DNA of 9,400 nt from an uncultured Collinsella sp. (GCA_902478885.1 CABSMS010000077.1:1-9400); one strand, 5' to 3'. Numbered from the stretch's first letter, positions 1 through 6,589 are shown. Translations and numbers: made by a program. Notes: generated from the letters alone by a model not told the origin.

Positions 1-44
1 ATGAGCGCTAGTCTCGTGGGCTCGGAGATGTGTATAAGAGACAG
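1..44 (+). other. Nextera sequencing adapter left at the contig end (not genomic)
   Basis: Positions 11-44 match the Illumina Nextera read-2 transposase adapter, ending in the 19-bp Tn5 mosaic end at 26-44 (AGATGTGTATAAGAGACAG). Positions 3-10 (GAGCGCTA) sit where the 8-nt i7 index belongs, and 1-2 (AT) match the end of the P7 primer. From memory the index reads as N723 in adapter orientation; that assignment is recalled, not checked. Genomic sequence begins at about 45. Confidence 0.97.
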
Positions 45-51
45 GTGCTAT

Positions 52-75
52 GATAGACGGGCTCTTTTGTCTATC
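52..75 (+). other. small hairpin just upstream of the flavodiiron RBS
   Basis: A perfect 7-bp inverted repeat, GATAGAC at 52-58 and GTCTATC at 69-75, encloses a 10-nt loop and ends one base before the AGGAGG ribosome binding site (77-82). It could be a 5' leader element or the tail of an upstream terminator. The contig end at 45 hides the context. Confidence 0.3.
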
Positions 76-91
76 TAGGAGGCTTTGCCTG

Positions 92-1252
92 ATGGAGATC
101 ACCAAGGATATCCGCTACATCGGTGTCGACGATCACGACATTGACCTGTTCGAGGGCCAGTACGACGTGTCCGAGAACGGCATGGCATACAACAGCTATG
201 TTATCTTGGGCGATAAAATCGCTGTCGCCGATTCGGTTGACGCTGGCTTTGTCGACGAATGGCTCGGCAACCTCGAGGCCGCGCTCGACGGCCGTACGCC
301 CGACTACCTGGTCGTCCATCACATGGAGCCCGATCACTCCGCCGGTATCGCCGCCTTTATGGAGCGCTACCCCCAGGCACAGATTGTGGCCAGCATGGGC
401 GCCTTCCGCATGATGGTCAACTACTTTGGCACCGACTACCCCGAGCGCAAGATGGTCGTCAAAGAGGGCGACGTGCTCGACCTGGGTGGCCACAGTCTAA
501 CGTTTGTCGGCGCCCCCAACGTGCACTGGCCCGAGGTGATCTTCTCCTACGAGTCTACCGACAAGGTGCTCTTTAGTGCCGACGGCTTTGGCAAGTTCGG
601 CGCCAACGACATCGAGGACCCGGAAGGCTGGGCTTGCGAAGCGCGCCGCTACTACTTTGGCATCGTCGGTAAGTTCGGCAAATTCGTGCAGGCCGTGCTC
701 AAGAAGGCCGCCGATCTGGATATCCAGATCATCTGTCCGCTCCATGGTCCTGTTCTTACCGAGAATCTGGGCTATTACCTCGACACCTACAACACCTGGT
801 CGAGCTATCAGCCCGAGGACGAGGGCATCACGATTGCCTATGCGAGCGTGTACGGCCATCTGAAGGCCGCCGTTGAGGAGCTTGCATCTGCGCTCGAGGC
901 CCGCGGCCAGAAGGTTTCCGTCTTTGACTTGGCTCGCGACGACATGGCCGAGGCCGTTGAGGATGCGTTCCGCTATGACCGTCTGGTGCTCGCCTCCATC
1001 ACCTATCAGGGCGAGATCTTCCCGTTCATGAGCACCTTTATCCACACGCTTGCCGAGCACGCCTATCAGAACCGTACGGTGGCGCTCGTTGAGGCCGGCT
1101 CCTGGGCGCCCACCGCTGCCAAGGTTATGACCAAGGAGCTCGAGGGCATGAAGGACATCACCCTGACGCAGAACAAGGTGACCGTGCTGGGTTCGCTCAA
1201 CGAAGCCTCGCGCGCTCAGATCGAGGCCCTTGCTGACGAGCTGTCCAAGTAG
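92..1252 (+). CDS. fprA: flavodiiron protein (A-type flavoprotein, O2/NO reductase)
   Basis: A cytoplasmic flavodiiron protein of 386 aa that reduces O2 to water and/or NO to N2O, protecting anaerobes. The N-terminal metallo-beta-lactamase-like domain (about 1-245) carries the full set of diiron ligands: H77-x-E79-x-D81-H82, H145, D164 and H218 (in CPLHGP). The C-terminal flavodoxin-like domain (about 247-386) should bind FMN at the SVYG loop (252-255). There is no rubredoxin or flavin-reductase extension, so a separate electron donor is needed. The ATG at 92 is preferred over the in-frame ATG at 50 because AGGAGG at 77-82 lies 9 nt upstream and the family begins near this point; the 50 start would put the RBS inside the gene. 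It is followed 21 bp later by a strong terminator, so it probably ends its transcript. Preference for O2 or NO cannot be read from sequence. Confidence 0.94.
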   Translation: MEITKDIRYIGVDDHDIDLFEGQYDVSENGMAYNSYVILGDKIAVADSVDAGFVDEWLGNLEAALDGRTPDYLVVHHMEPDHSAGIAAFMERYPQAQIVASMGAFRMMVNYFGTDYPERKMVVKEGDVLDLGGHSLTFVGAPNVHWPEVIFSYESTDKVLFSADGFGKFGANDIEDPEGWACEARRYYFGIVGKFGKFVQAVLKKAADLDIQIICPLHGPVLTENLGYYLDTYNTWSSYQPEDEGITIAYASVYGHLKAAVEELASALEARGQKVSVFDLARDDMAEAVEDAFRYDRLVLASITYQGEIFPFMSTFIHTLAEHAYQNRTVALVEAGSWAPTAAKVMTKELEGMKDITLTQNKVTVLGSLNEASRAQIEALADELSK

Positions 1253-1273
1253 CGATATCTCGCTTTTAACGAG

Positions 1274-1320
1274 CAAAACCACCACAAAGGGGACAGGCAC
1301 CTTTGTGGTGGTTTTGTTTT
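1274..1320 (+). terminator. intrinsic terminator of the flavodiiron gene (copy 1 of a repeated hairpin)
   Basis: A perfect 17-bp stem (1274-1290 with 1300-1316) and a 9-nt loop (1291-1299) are followed by TTTT (1317-1320). It lies 21 bp after the stop codon. The left arm is A-rich, so the structure could also stop minus-strand transcripts. An almost identical element lies at 2701-2746. Confidence 0.9.
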
Positions 1321-1360
1321 AGGCAGAGAAAGTCAACTGGTTCTGCCGGGGGCCAATCGC

Positions 1361-1417
1361 CTCAAAGAACTCAAGGATGCTCAAAAAACTCAAAGATACT
1401 CAAAGAAATTAAAGATC
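1361..1417. repeat. three tandem 19-bp direct repeats upstream of the ATPase
   Basis: Three head-to-tail units at 1361-1379, 1380-1398 and 1399-1417. Unit 1 is CTCAAAGAACTCAAGGATG. Pairwise identity by hand is 16/19 (1 vs 2), 15/19 (2 vs 3) and 15/19 (1 vs 3). Each unit is itself two related 9-10-nt halves beginning CTCAAA or CTCAAG. A CATAAT box (1425-1430) follows 7 nt later, so the repeats occupy the place of an operator or activator site for the ATPase gene. They have no spacers, so this is not a CRISPR array. Confidence 0.85.
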
Positions 1418-1424
1418 GTAGGGG

Positions 1425-1430
1425 CATAAT
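1425..1430 (+). promoter_or_regulatory. possible -10 box of the ATPase gene
   Basis: CATAAT matches 5 of 6 positions of the TATAAT consensus and lies 28 nt before the ATPase start codon. No good -35 hexamer is visible 16-18 nt upstream; that stretch is the end of the tandem repeats, which fits a promoter dependent on a bound protein. Weak on its own. Confidence 0.35.
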
Positions 1431-1458
1431 TAAGTTGTATGAGTTCAAGGGAGGCTTT

Positions 1459-2574
1459 ATGGCGGCACCGACGGCGTACAGGCAGGCAAATCCATTCACT
1501 CCGATGTTCGGACGTGTACCGGCGTATATGGCCGGCCGCGAGCAAATCATCGATGATATGGTGCTGGCGTTTGAAAATGACGATTCCGATCCCAATCTTT
1601 GCTCGGTTTTCTATGGTGCGCGTGGTACAGGTAAAACGGCGCTTTTGGCATATCTGTCGTATCGCGCCCAGCAAGAGGGTTGGATTACAGCGAATGTGAC
1701 GGCCTCGGAGGGGATGCTCGAAGACATTTTGCAGCGCCTCAACGAATCAGCTGCCCATCTGATCGAAAAGCCCGCTTCTAGGCGTGTGAACAGCGTCGGC
1801 ATTGCCCCCGTAGGAAGTGTGAGCTGGGAAAACATCGATATTGAATTTGAGGGCGCTAACTGGCGTACTAAGATGAACGCTTTGTTTGCTCAGCTTGAAG
1901 CGACTGACACCGGGGCGCTTATCGCCGTTGACGAAGTGGATGCATCATTTGCGCAAATGACGGAGCTTGTTACTACCTACCAGCACTTTGTAAGCGAGAA
2001 TAAAAAGGTAGCTTTGCTTATGGCGGGACTGCCGTTTCGCGTGCTGGCGCTGCTGACGGGGAAATCGACATCGTTTCTTCGTCGTGCGGCTCAACATTCA
2101 TTGGGATCAATTTCACCGACTGAGGTAAAAGAAGCGTTTCGACTAACGATTGAGGATGGCGGCAAGACGATTTCTGATGAGGCGATCGACCTCGCTGCCA
2201 AGGCGATCGATGGCTTTCCGTTTATGTTCCAGTTGGTGGGGTATCGGGCGTGGAATGCTTCGCGCCAAGCCTCCGAGGTTTCTATTGAGGATGTCGAACG
2301 AGGCGCGAAACTTGCGCAAGAGGAGCTGGAATCGCGAGTTTTCGCTTCAACAGCGGCGGAACTTTCACGAGGGGACCTGGATTTTCTTCGTGCAATGAAT
2401 CCGGTTGGGACGACGACCAGGCAAGAGCTGGCAGCGAGGCTTAAGAAGAGTTCCGGTTCGATTTCAACGTATAAAAAGCGTCTGGTAGAGGCTGGGGTAA
2501 TTGAAGAGCCTCTGCAAGGACGTTTTGAGTTTGCATTGCCAGGCTTCGGCCGATATGTGGCATCGCTTTGCTAG
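1459..2574 (+). CDS. ORC/Cdc6-like AAA+ ATPase with C-terminal winged helix
   Basis: A 371-aa P-loop ATPase. Walker A is GARGTGKT (53-60) and Walker B ends in D158-E159 (ALIAVDEVD). A likely sensor-1 strand is VALLMAGLP (184-192), followed by a helical lid containing FPFMFQLVGYRAW (253-265). The last 70 residues (about 302-371) look like a winged helix-turn-helix (LKKSSGSISTYKKRLVEAGV, 328-347). This resembles the archaeal-type/ORC-like ATP-binding proteins found singly in Actinobacteria and Firmicutes, whose role is mostly undefined. The ATG at 1459 is chosen because AAGGGAGG (1447-1454) lies 4 nt upstream; the longer open frame from 1303 begins inside the terminator stem. GC is clearly lower than in flanking genes by eye, suggesting transfer. 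No partner gene adjoins it: it stands alone between two terminators. Substrate and role are unknown. Confidence 0.82.
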   Translation: MAAPTAYRQANPFTPMFGRVPAYMAGREQIIDDMVLAFENDDSDPNLCSVFYGARGTGKTALLAYLSYRAQQEGWITANVTASEGMLEDILQRLNESAAHLIEKPASRRVNSVGIAPVGSVSWENIDIEFEGANWRTKMNALFAQLEATDTGALIAVDEVDASFAQMTELVTTYQHFVSENKKVALLMAGLPFRVLALLTGKSTSFLRRAAQHSLGSISPTEVKEAFRLTIEDGGKTISDEAIDLAAKAIDGFPFMFQLVGYRAWNASRQASEVSIEDVERGAKLAQEELESRVFASTAAELSRGDLDFLRAMNPVGTTTRQELAARLKKSSGSISTYKKRLVEAGVIEEPLQGRFEFALPGFGRYVASLC

Positions 2575-2613
2575 GGGGTCGTTGCTGCGAAAGATCGCTT
2601 CGTGTCCCTTTAC

Positions 2614-2672
2614 TGTCTCGATCTGTAACAATAAGCCTGCTTTTAGGGACCTATCTGTTACAGATTGAGACA
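2614..2672. repeat. 17-bp inverted repeat in the convergent intergenic region
   Basis: Arms 2614-2630 and 2656-2672 are complementary over 17 bp except for G2620 opposite T2666, which is a G-U wobble in plus-strand RNA. The loop is 25 nt. No T-tract follows on the plus strand (AGCTGG), so it is a poor intrinsic terminator. It may be a dispersed palindromic repeat or a processing/stability hairpin for the ATPase mRNA, whose stop codon is 39 bp upstream. Confidence 0.7.
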
Positions 2673-2700
2673 AGCTGGCAGAGTGACCTTCTGCTCCGCT

Positions 2701-2746
2701 CAAACCACCACAAAGGGGATAGGCACCTTTGTGGTGGTTTTTGTTT
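2701..2746 (+). terminator. terminator between the convergent ATPase and DeoR genes (copy 2 of the repeated hairpin)
   Basis: A perfect 15-bp stem (2702-2716 with 2726-2740) and a 9-nt loop are followed by TTGTTT. It differs from the 1274-1320 copy only by A/T run lengths and one loop base. It directly abuts the DeoR stop codon (2745-2747). On the minus strand the stem ends in TTTG, so weak bidirectional termination is possible. Confidence 0.85.
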
Positions 2747-3548
2747 AAGCGCCGGCGATGATGAGATTTGGGCGGGCATCGTCGGCGGTCTCGGCGATTG
2801 AGGTGGCGACGGCGCCATCGGGATCACGGTCCATCACGATGGTGTCGACGTCGGCAAGCTCGGCAAAACGGTACATGCCGCGTCCGTTGACCTTACTGGC
2901 GTCCATGAGGGCAGCGCTTTGATGGGCCGCGGCGACCATAGCCGCTTTGGTCTCGGCCATCTGCGGAAAGTCGGTCGTAAAGCCGCAGCCGGGAACAAAA
3001 GCGCCAGGGCACATGACGGCAAGGTCGGCGTGGACCATTTGGAGCGCCTGCATGGTAAGTGGGCCGTACAGATAGCGATGACCTTTGCGCAGTGCCCCGC
3101 CCAGCATGACGACATCGACCGAGGGCATGCTCTCGTCAATATAATCGGCGATGGTAATGTCGGCCGTGATAACGGTGATGCCGTTGCGCTGATCGAGGAG
3201 CCGGACGAACTCGAGAGCCGTGGTGCCCGAGTCGACGAGCAGCGTGTCGCCGTCATTGACGAGCTCGATGGCGCTTTGCGCGATGGCCTGCTTGGCGGCG
3301 ACGTTGACATTGATGCGGCGATCCTGCGTGGAGACGGTCAGGCGTTTATGGAGCGATACGGCACCACCATGTGTGCGGCGCAGCTTGCCTGCTTCGGCGA
3401 GCGCGTCCAGGTCGGCGCGGGCGGTGACGGAGGACACGCCAAAGGTCTGGGCGATTTCTGCTACCTGCACCGAGGCATTATGTTCGAGCATTTCCATAAT
3501 GGCGGTACGGCGTTCGTCGGCAAAAGCACGGTTGGCAGCTTGGGCCAT
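2745..3548 (-). CDS. DeoR/GlpR-family transcriptional regulator
   Basis: A 267-aa sugar-responsive DNA-binding regulator. The N-terminal DeoR helix-turn-helix spans about residues 10-63 (ERRTAIMEMLE, then VAEIAQTFGVSSVTARADLDAL, closing in the hallmark LRRTHGGA at 56-63). The C-terminal sensor domain (about 80-245), of the ribose-5-phosphate isomerase-like fold that binds sugar phosphates, shows DSGTT (106-110), LGGALRKGH (149-157) and AETKAAMV...DASK (198-219). The start at 3548 is preferred because GGAG lies 5 nt upstream and the DNA-binding domain then begins at the usual distance. An in-frame ATG at 3605 would add 19 residues but has no convincing RBS. It is divergent from the ketose-bisphosphate aldolase, so control of that gene by a phosphorylated sugar is the simplest inference. 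Confidence 0.9.
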   Translation of the reverse strand: MAQAANRAFADERRTAIMEMLEHNASVQVAEIAQTFGVSSVTARADLDALAEAGKLRRTHGGAVSLHKRLTVSTQDRRINVNVAAKQAIAQSAIELVNDGDTLLVDSGTTALEFVRLLDQRNGITVITADITIADYIDESMPSVDVVMLGGALRKGHRYLYGPLTMQALQMVHADLAVMCPGAFVPGCGFTTDFPQMAETKAAMVAAAHQSAALMDASKVNGRGMYRFAELADVDTIVMDRDPDGAVATSIAETADDARPNLIIAGA

Positions 3549-3882
3549 GTCTGCTCCATTCTCGGCTAAATTTGCAGGAATTGTGTTGACTCTATTTTCG
3601 TTCATTTTCTTTTTGAGTAAGAAAACACCTTTCGATTACTTACTTTTTCTATAAAAGAAAGACGATCAAGGCTCAAAACTCAATTTCGAACACGCGAGCT
3701 CGGGTTCGATCCCTTCCGTTTGCTTTTCAAAAATGAAGGTTGGACCTCGCGCGATGACAATATCTCGCGCGTGTAAAGTCGCTGAATTTCATACAATGAG
3801 CGCAGCAAAACACAAGGTAAAACGCCTTGTGAACAACTACGCCCGATGTCCAGATGCGGGCGAGGGAGAGGAGCAAACGCTC
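3549..3882. promoter_or_regulatory. divergent regulator/aldolase intergenic region with several inverted repeats
   Basis: This 334-bp gene-free stretch should carry promoters and operators for both divergent genes. Visible: AGTAAG (3616-3621) and CTTACT (3639-3644) as a spaced inverted repeat near the regulator start; a palindrome CGAGCTCG (3695-3702) nested between CGAAC (3687-3691) and GTTCG (3704-3708); a 7-bp stem 3748-3754/3765-3771 of alternating CG; and a 7-bp stem 3811-3817/3825-3831 with a 7-nt loop. A TACAAT box at 3792-3797 could be a -10 for the aldolase, but no matching -35 is visible. Which repeat is the DeoR operator cannot be decided by eye. Confidence 0.5.
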
Positions 3883-4740
3883 ATGGCACTTGTTACCACC
3901 GAAAAGATGCTCAAGGACGCTCAGGCCGGCCACTACGCTGTCGGCGCTTTCAACGTCGAGAACCTCGAGTTTGTTATGGCCGTTCTGGCTGCTGCCGAGG
4001 AGACCAAGTCCCCCGTCATCATGCAGACCACCCCGGGCACCATCAAGACCGCTGGTCTGGACTACTTCTACGGCATGGTCAAGGCTGCCGCCGAGCGCGC
4101 TTCCGTGCCCGTCGCTCTGCACCTCGATCACGGCGATGGCTATGACCGCTGCATGCAGGCTTTCCGCACTGGCTACACCTCTGTCATGATCGACGGTTCG
4201 CACGAGTCCTTCGAGGACAACATTGCCCTGACCAAGTCCGTCGCCGATGCTGGCCGCGCCATGGGCGTGCCCGTCGAGGCTGAGCTCGGTAAGGTTGGCG
4301 GCAAGGAGGACGATGGTCCTGCGGTTGAGGGCGAGAGCCCCTACACCGATCCTGCCGAGGCCAAGGAGTTCGTCGAGCGCACCGGCTGCACCTCCCTCGC
4401 GATTGGCGTTGGCACCAGCCACGGCGTGTACACGAGCGATCCGCACATCGAGCAGTCCGTGGTCAAGGCCATCCGCGACGCCGTCGACGTGCCGCTGGTT
4501 CTGCACGGCACCTCCGGTGTGCCCGATGAGCAGGTTGCCGAGGCCGTGAAGAACGGCATCTGCAAGGTTAACTACGCCACCGAGCTGCGTCAGGCCTACA
4601 CCAAGGGCTTCATGGCCTACATGGCCGAGAACCCCGCCTGCTTCGATCCCAAGAAGCCGGCCAAGGAGGGCATGCGTGAGATCACCGAGCTGGTTAAGAT
4701 CCGCATGACCAACCTCAACTCTGTGGGCAAAGCAGAGTAA
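3883..4740 (+). CDS. fba: class II ketose-bisphosphate aldolase (fructose- or tagatose-bisphosphate)
   Basis: A zinc-dependent cytoplasmic aldolase of 285 aa, the usual length, splitting a ketose 1,6-bisphosphate into dihydroxyacetone phosphate and glyceraldehyde 3-phosphate. Motifs: YAVGAFNVENLE (18-29); HLDHG with catalytic D82 and zinc ligand H83; VEAELG (131-136); zinc ligands H180 (GTSHG) and H208 (VLHGTSG); and the phosphate-binding KVNYATEL (228-235). The SHGVY and TELRQAY stretches resemble GatY/KbaY tagatose-bisphosphate aldolases as much as FbaA, so the substrate is open and the symbol is provisional. The start at 3883 is set by GAGGAG (3868-3873), 9 nt upstream, and by family N-termini; the frame is open back to 3733, but that would add 50 atypical residues. 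The divergent DeoR regulator suggests sugar control. Strongly C/G-ending codons suggest high expression. Confidence 0.92.
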   Translation: MALVTTEKMLKDAQAGHYAVGAFNVENLEFVMAVLAAAEETKSPVIMQTTPGTIKTAGLDYFYGMVKAAAERASVPVALHLDHGDGYDRCMQAFRTGYTSVMIDGSHESFEDNIALTKSVADAGRAMGVPVEAELGKVGGKEDDGPAVEGESPYTDPAEAKEFVERTGCTSLAIGVGTSHGVYTSDPHIEQSVVKAIRDAVDVPLVLHGTSGVPDEQVAEAVKNGICKVNYATELRQAYTKGFMAYMAENPACFDPKKPAKEGMREITELVKIRMTNLNSVGKAE

Positions 4741-4764
4741 CAGCAAGGGTACTCTGATCCCACC

Positions 4765-4915
4765 GGACGGTTTGGGCGGGTCCCGTACTTAGTTTCCAAA
4801 ACGTCCTCGCGCATGAAGGCCCCCGTTGTCTCGCTTCTTCGAAGCGTTGACAACGGGGGCCTTCGCGCTGCGGAATGATTTTGGAAACTAAGTACGGGAC
4901 CCGCCCAAACCGTCC
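4765..4915. repeat. 151-nt nested long inverted repeat (MITE-like element or giant hairpin)
   Basis: The outer arms 4765-4801 and 4879-4915 are perfectly complementary over 37 bp. Inside, 4815-4830 pairs perfectly with 4849-4864 (16 bp), extended by GCGC/GCGC (4809-4812 with 4865-4868) across a 2-nt bulge. The apex is a third stem (4832-4837/4841-4846) with a 3-nt loop. The whole folds into one three-tier hairpin. It starts 24 bp after the aldolase stop and ends 49 bp before the HAD stop, between convergent genes. No target-site duplication is visible at the ends, and no T-tract follows the inner hairpin. Confidence 0.9.
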
Positions 4916-4964
4916 TGCTCAATCGCCCTTGTGGCGTTGGGGCTGAAAGGGTGGGGCGCGGGGG

Positions 4965-5588
4965 TTACTTGGTTGTTAGGGTTAGCAGGTCGTTGGGGGT
5001 TTTGAGGTTGTAGGTGGCGTTTGGGATGTCTTGGTGTGATCCCCATGCCGCTCTGGCAAAACTGACCCCTGCCGAAGTTGCGCATTGTTCGTCGTAGACG
5101 GTGTCGCCAACGTAGACGACGTTGCCAGGATTCGCGCCCGTACGCCGGAGATATTCGAGCATGGGTGCGGGTGCGGGTTTATGTTCGGTTGTGTCTTCGA
5201 CAAGGATGATGTGCTCAAAATACTTATCGAAACCAAGGGGTGCAATTTCTTTTGCGTATTCGTCGCGCGCACGTGAGGAGACGATGCCAAGTTTGCAGCC
5301 GCTATCGGCGAGTGTTGCGATGACTTCAAGCAAACCTGGAAACACGCTGATGGTGCTTTTAAAGCTGGCGGCAACTTGGCACCAGCGATCCAACGTTGCC
5401 TGCGAGTAGATTCCAAGTTTCTCAAGGGCATCCTTGCCGGGTATGCCGAGGGCAAATTCAAGCTCGTGTCGGGGGAGCGTTTTGCCGGTTTCTTCTTGGA
5501 TAATCTGGCCAAGCGATGACAGCACGCTTTCTTCTGTATCTGCCAATGTCCCATCAACGTCAAACACGATATAGTCAAAGTACTTCAT
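4965..5588 (-). CDS. HAD-superfamily hydrolase, phosphoglycolate phosphatase-like
   Basis: A 207-aa cytoplasmic phosphatase of HAD subfamily IA with all four motifs: DVDGT with nucleophile D10 and acid/base D12, motif II S104 (GIVSSR), motif III K137 (HKPAP) and motif IV GDTVYD with D162 and D166. The helical cap (about 16-80) sits between motifs I and II. It resembles Gph/PpaX-type enzymes, but the substrate cannot be fixed; pyrophosphatase or sugar-phosphate phosphatase activity is possible. The ATG at 5588 has GAGAGGAG (5596-5603) 7 nt upstream. Codons are less GC-rich than in the aldolase. It lies 56 bp downstream of the AraC-family gene on the same strand, so co-transcription is possible. 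Confidence 0.88.
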   Translation of the reverse strand: MKYFDYIVFDVDGTLADTEESVLSSLGQIIQEETGKTLPRHELEFALGIPGKDALEKLGIYSQATLDRWCQVAASFKSTISVFPGLLEVIATLADSGCKLGIVSSRARDEYAKEIAPLGFDKYFEHIILVEDTTEHKPAPAPMLEYLRRTGANPGNVVYVGDTVYDEQCATSAGVSFARAAWGSHQDIPNATYNLKTPNDLLTLTTK

Positions 5589-5644
5589 ATGATTGCTCCT
5601 CTCTGTTGTTTGCCTGCAAGTTTGATGCAGTGACAGAAGAAGGG

Positions 5645-6583
5645 CTAGCGGGATTTCTGCCTGGTGCTATCGAGATTCTGCCTCGCTGCTCGATAGCTCG
5701 AAGGAGTGCACCCCATTTGTTCTTTAAATACCTGGCCAAGATGGCTTGCTGTTATAAATCCGCATTGGCGCGCGACTGTCTGTACCGTTCGCGTGGTGTG
5801 TGCCAAAAGTTCGCAAGCACGGTTTACGCGGTATGCGCGCAGATATGCCGCCGGGGTCGTTCCTGCGCAAGCTTCGATAATGCGGTAACACTCTCTTTCG
5901 CTTACGCCGGCTGCAGATGCCATCTGGGGCACATCTATAGCGGCTGCATAGTTTGCGCGGATAAAGTCCAGGATTGCCTTGAACTGTACGTCGCGGTTGG
6001 TCATCCAAGAGGCGTTGTCGGAGGAAAAGAGCGGTTCGGCCTTGGCGTAAATCTGAATCCAGAGCTCTGACAAGCTATTCCGAAGCGCCATCTCGTTCTG
6101 CGGCCGTTGAAGGTCGTGGTTAAAGGAACTCTTTAGCAAATCGATAAAGGGCATATCGTCGGGGTTGGTGGGCGACCATTTGAGCACATCGACGCCTCGA
6201 CATTGCAGCAAAGGATTGATATAGCGCTTTTGAAGGCGTCCCGCGGGATCGCCGAGCATCGACGGCTGAAAGATATGCATCATTTGAATGGCTGGTGCCG
6301 AATTGGGTGATTGCAGCGTGCTGTGCAAAACGCCGCCGTTGATAAAGCCGGCGGACCCTTCCTCAAAGCGTACGTGCTCATGAGCCGCGCGCGTTCGATA
6401 GTCAATCGCTCCCTGCTCCATGTAGAAAAGCTCAACTTCGGAATGCCAGTGCCAGGGGACGGAATTGCCCGGATAGCGAGCGAATTCTGCGCGTTCGGCA
6501 ATATAGGGCCAGTCTTCGGCGGTCTCGGGAAACGCTTCCTCGCGTCCTCCGCGGTGCAATTCTATGTGATCCATGTTTCGCAT
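5645..6583 (-). CDS. AraC-family transcriptional regulator with N-terminal cupin
   Basis: A 312-aa regulator. The N-terminal AraC-type cupin (about 20-125) has the H45-W-H47 and E49/E51 cluster of the ligand-binding barrel and H87. A linker of about 130-195 leads to two helix-turn-helix units: VPQMASAAGVSERECYRIIE (218-237) and TVQTVARQCGFITASHLGQV (266-285), followed by KEQMGCTPSSYR, the family's typical end (FKEQMG and P-x-x-YR). The ligand is unknown; sugar or antibiotic responses are both common in this family. The start is either 6583 or 6574 (MDHIELH); neither has a Shine-Dalgarno sequence, and a -10-like TATACT ends 7 nt before 6583, suggesting a leaderless mRNA. The downstream neighbour is the HAD phosphatase. 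Confidence 0.9.
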   Translation of the reverse strand: MRNMDHIELHRGGREEAFPETAEDWPYIAERAEFARYPGNSVPWHWHSEVELFYMEQGAIDYRTRAAHEHVRFEEGSAGFINGGVLHSTLQSPNSAPAIQMMHIFQPSMLGDPAGRLQKRYINPLLQCRGVDVLKWSPTNPDDMPFIDLLKSSFNHDLQRPQNEMALRNSLSELWIQIYAKAEPLFSSDNASWMTNRDVQFKAILDFIRANYAAAIDVPQMASAAGVSERECYRIIEACAGTTPAAYLRAYRVNRACELLAHTTRTVQTVARQCGFITASHLGQVFKEQMGCTPSSYRAARQNLDSTRQKSR

Positions 6584-6589
6584 GGCATC

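Noticed and set aside
497..1300. Minus-strand 267-aa open frame opposite the flavodiiron gene
   Set aside because: It is a shadow frame typical of GC-rich coding sequence; the plus strand carries all the diiron ligands.
1361..1417. CRISPR array
   Set aside because: The repeats are contiguous, with no spacers and only 19 bp units.
1303..1458. ATPase start at 1303
   Set aside because: It begins inside the terminator stem and runs through the tandem repeats; the ATG at 1459 has a good RBS.
3703..3712. tRNA-like T-loop sequence GGTTCGATCC suggesting a tRNA or attachment site
   Set aside because: The flanking bases do not form a T-arm stem beyond two or three pairs, and no acceptor or anticodon arm is present upstream.
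3727..4746. Minus-strand 339-aa open frame opposite the aldolase
   Set aside because: It is a shadow of the aldolase; its repetitive G/H/D/L-rich translation has no family features.
4765..4915. Ordinary intrinsic terminator of the aldolase
   Set aside because: No T-tract follows the inner stem, and the perfect 37-bp outer arms are not explained by termination. Some terminator function is still possible.
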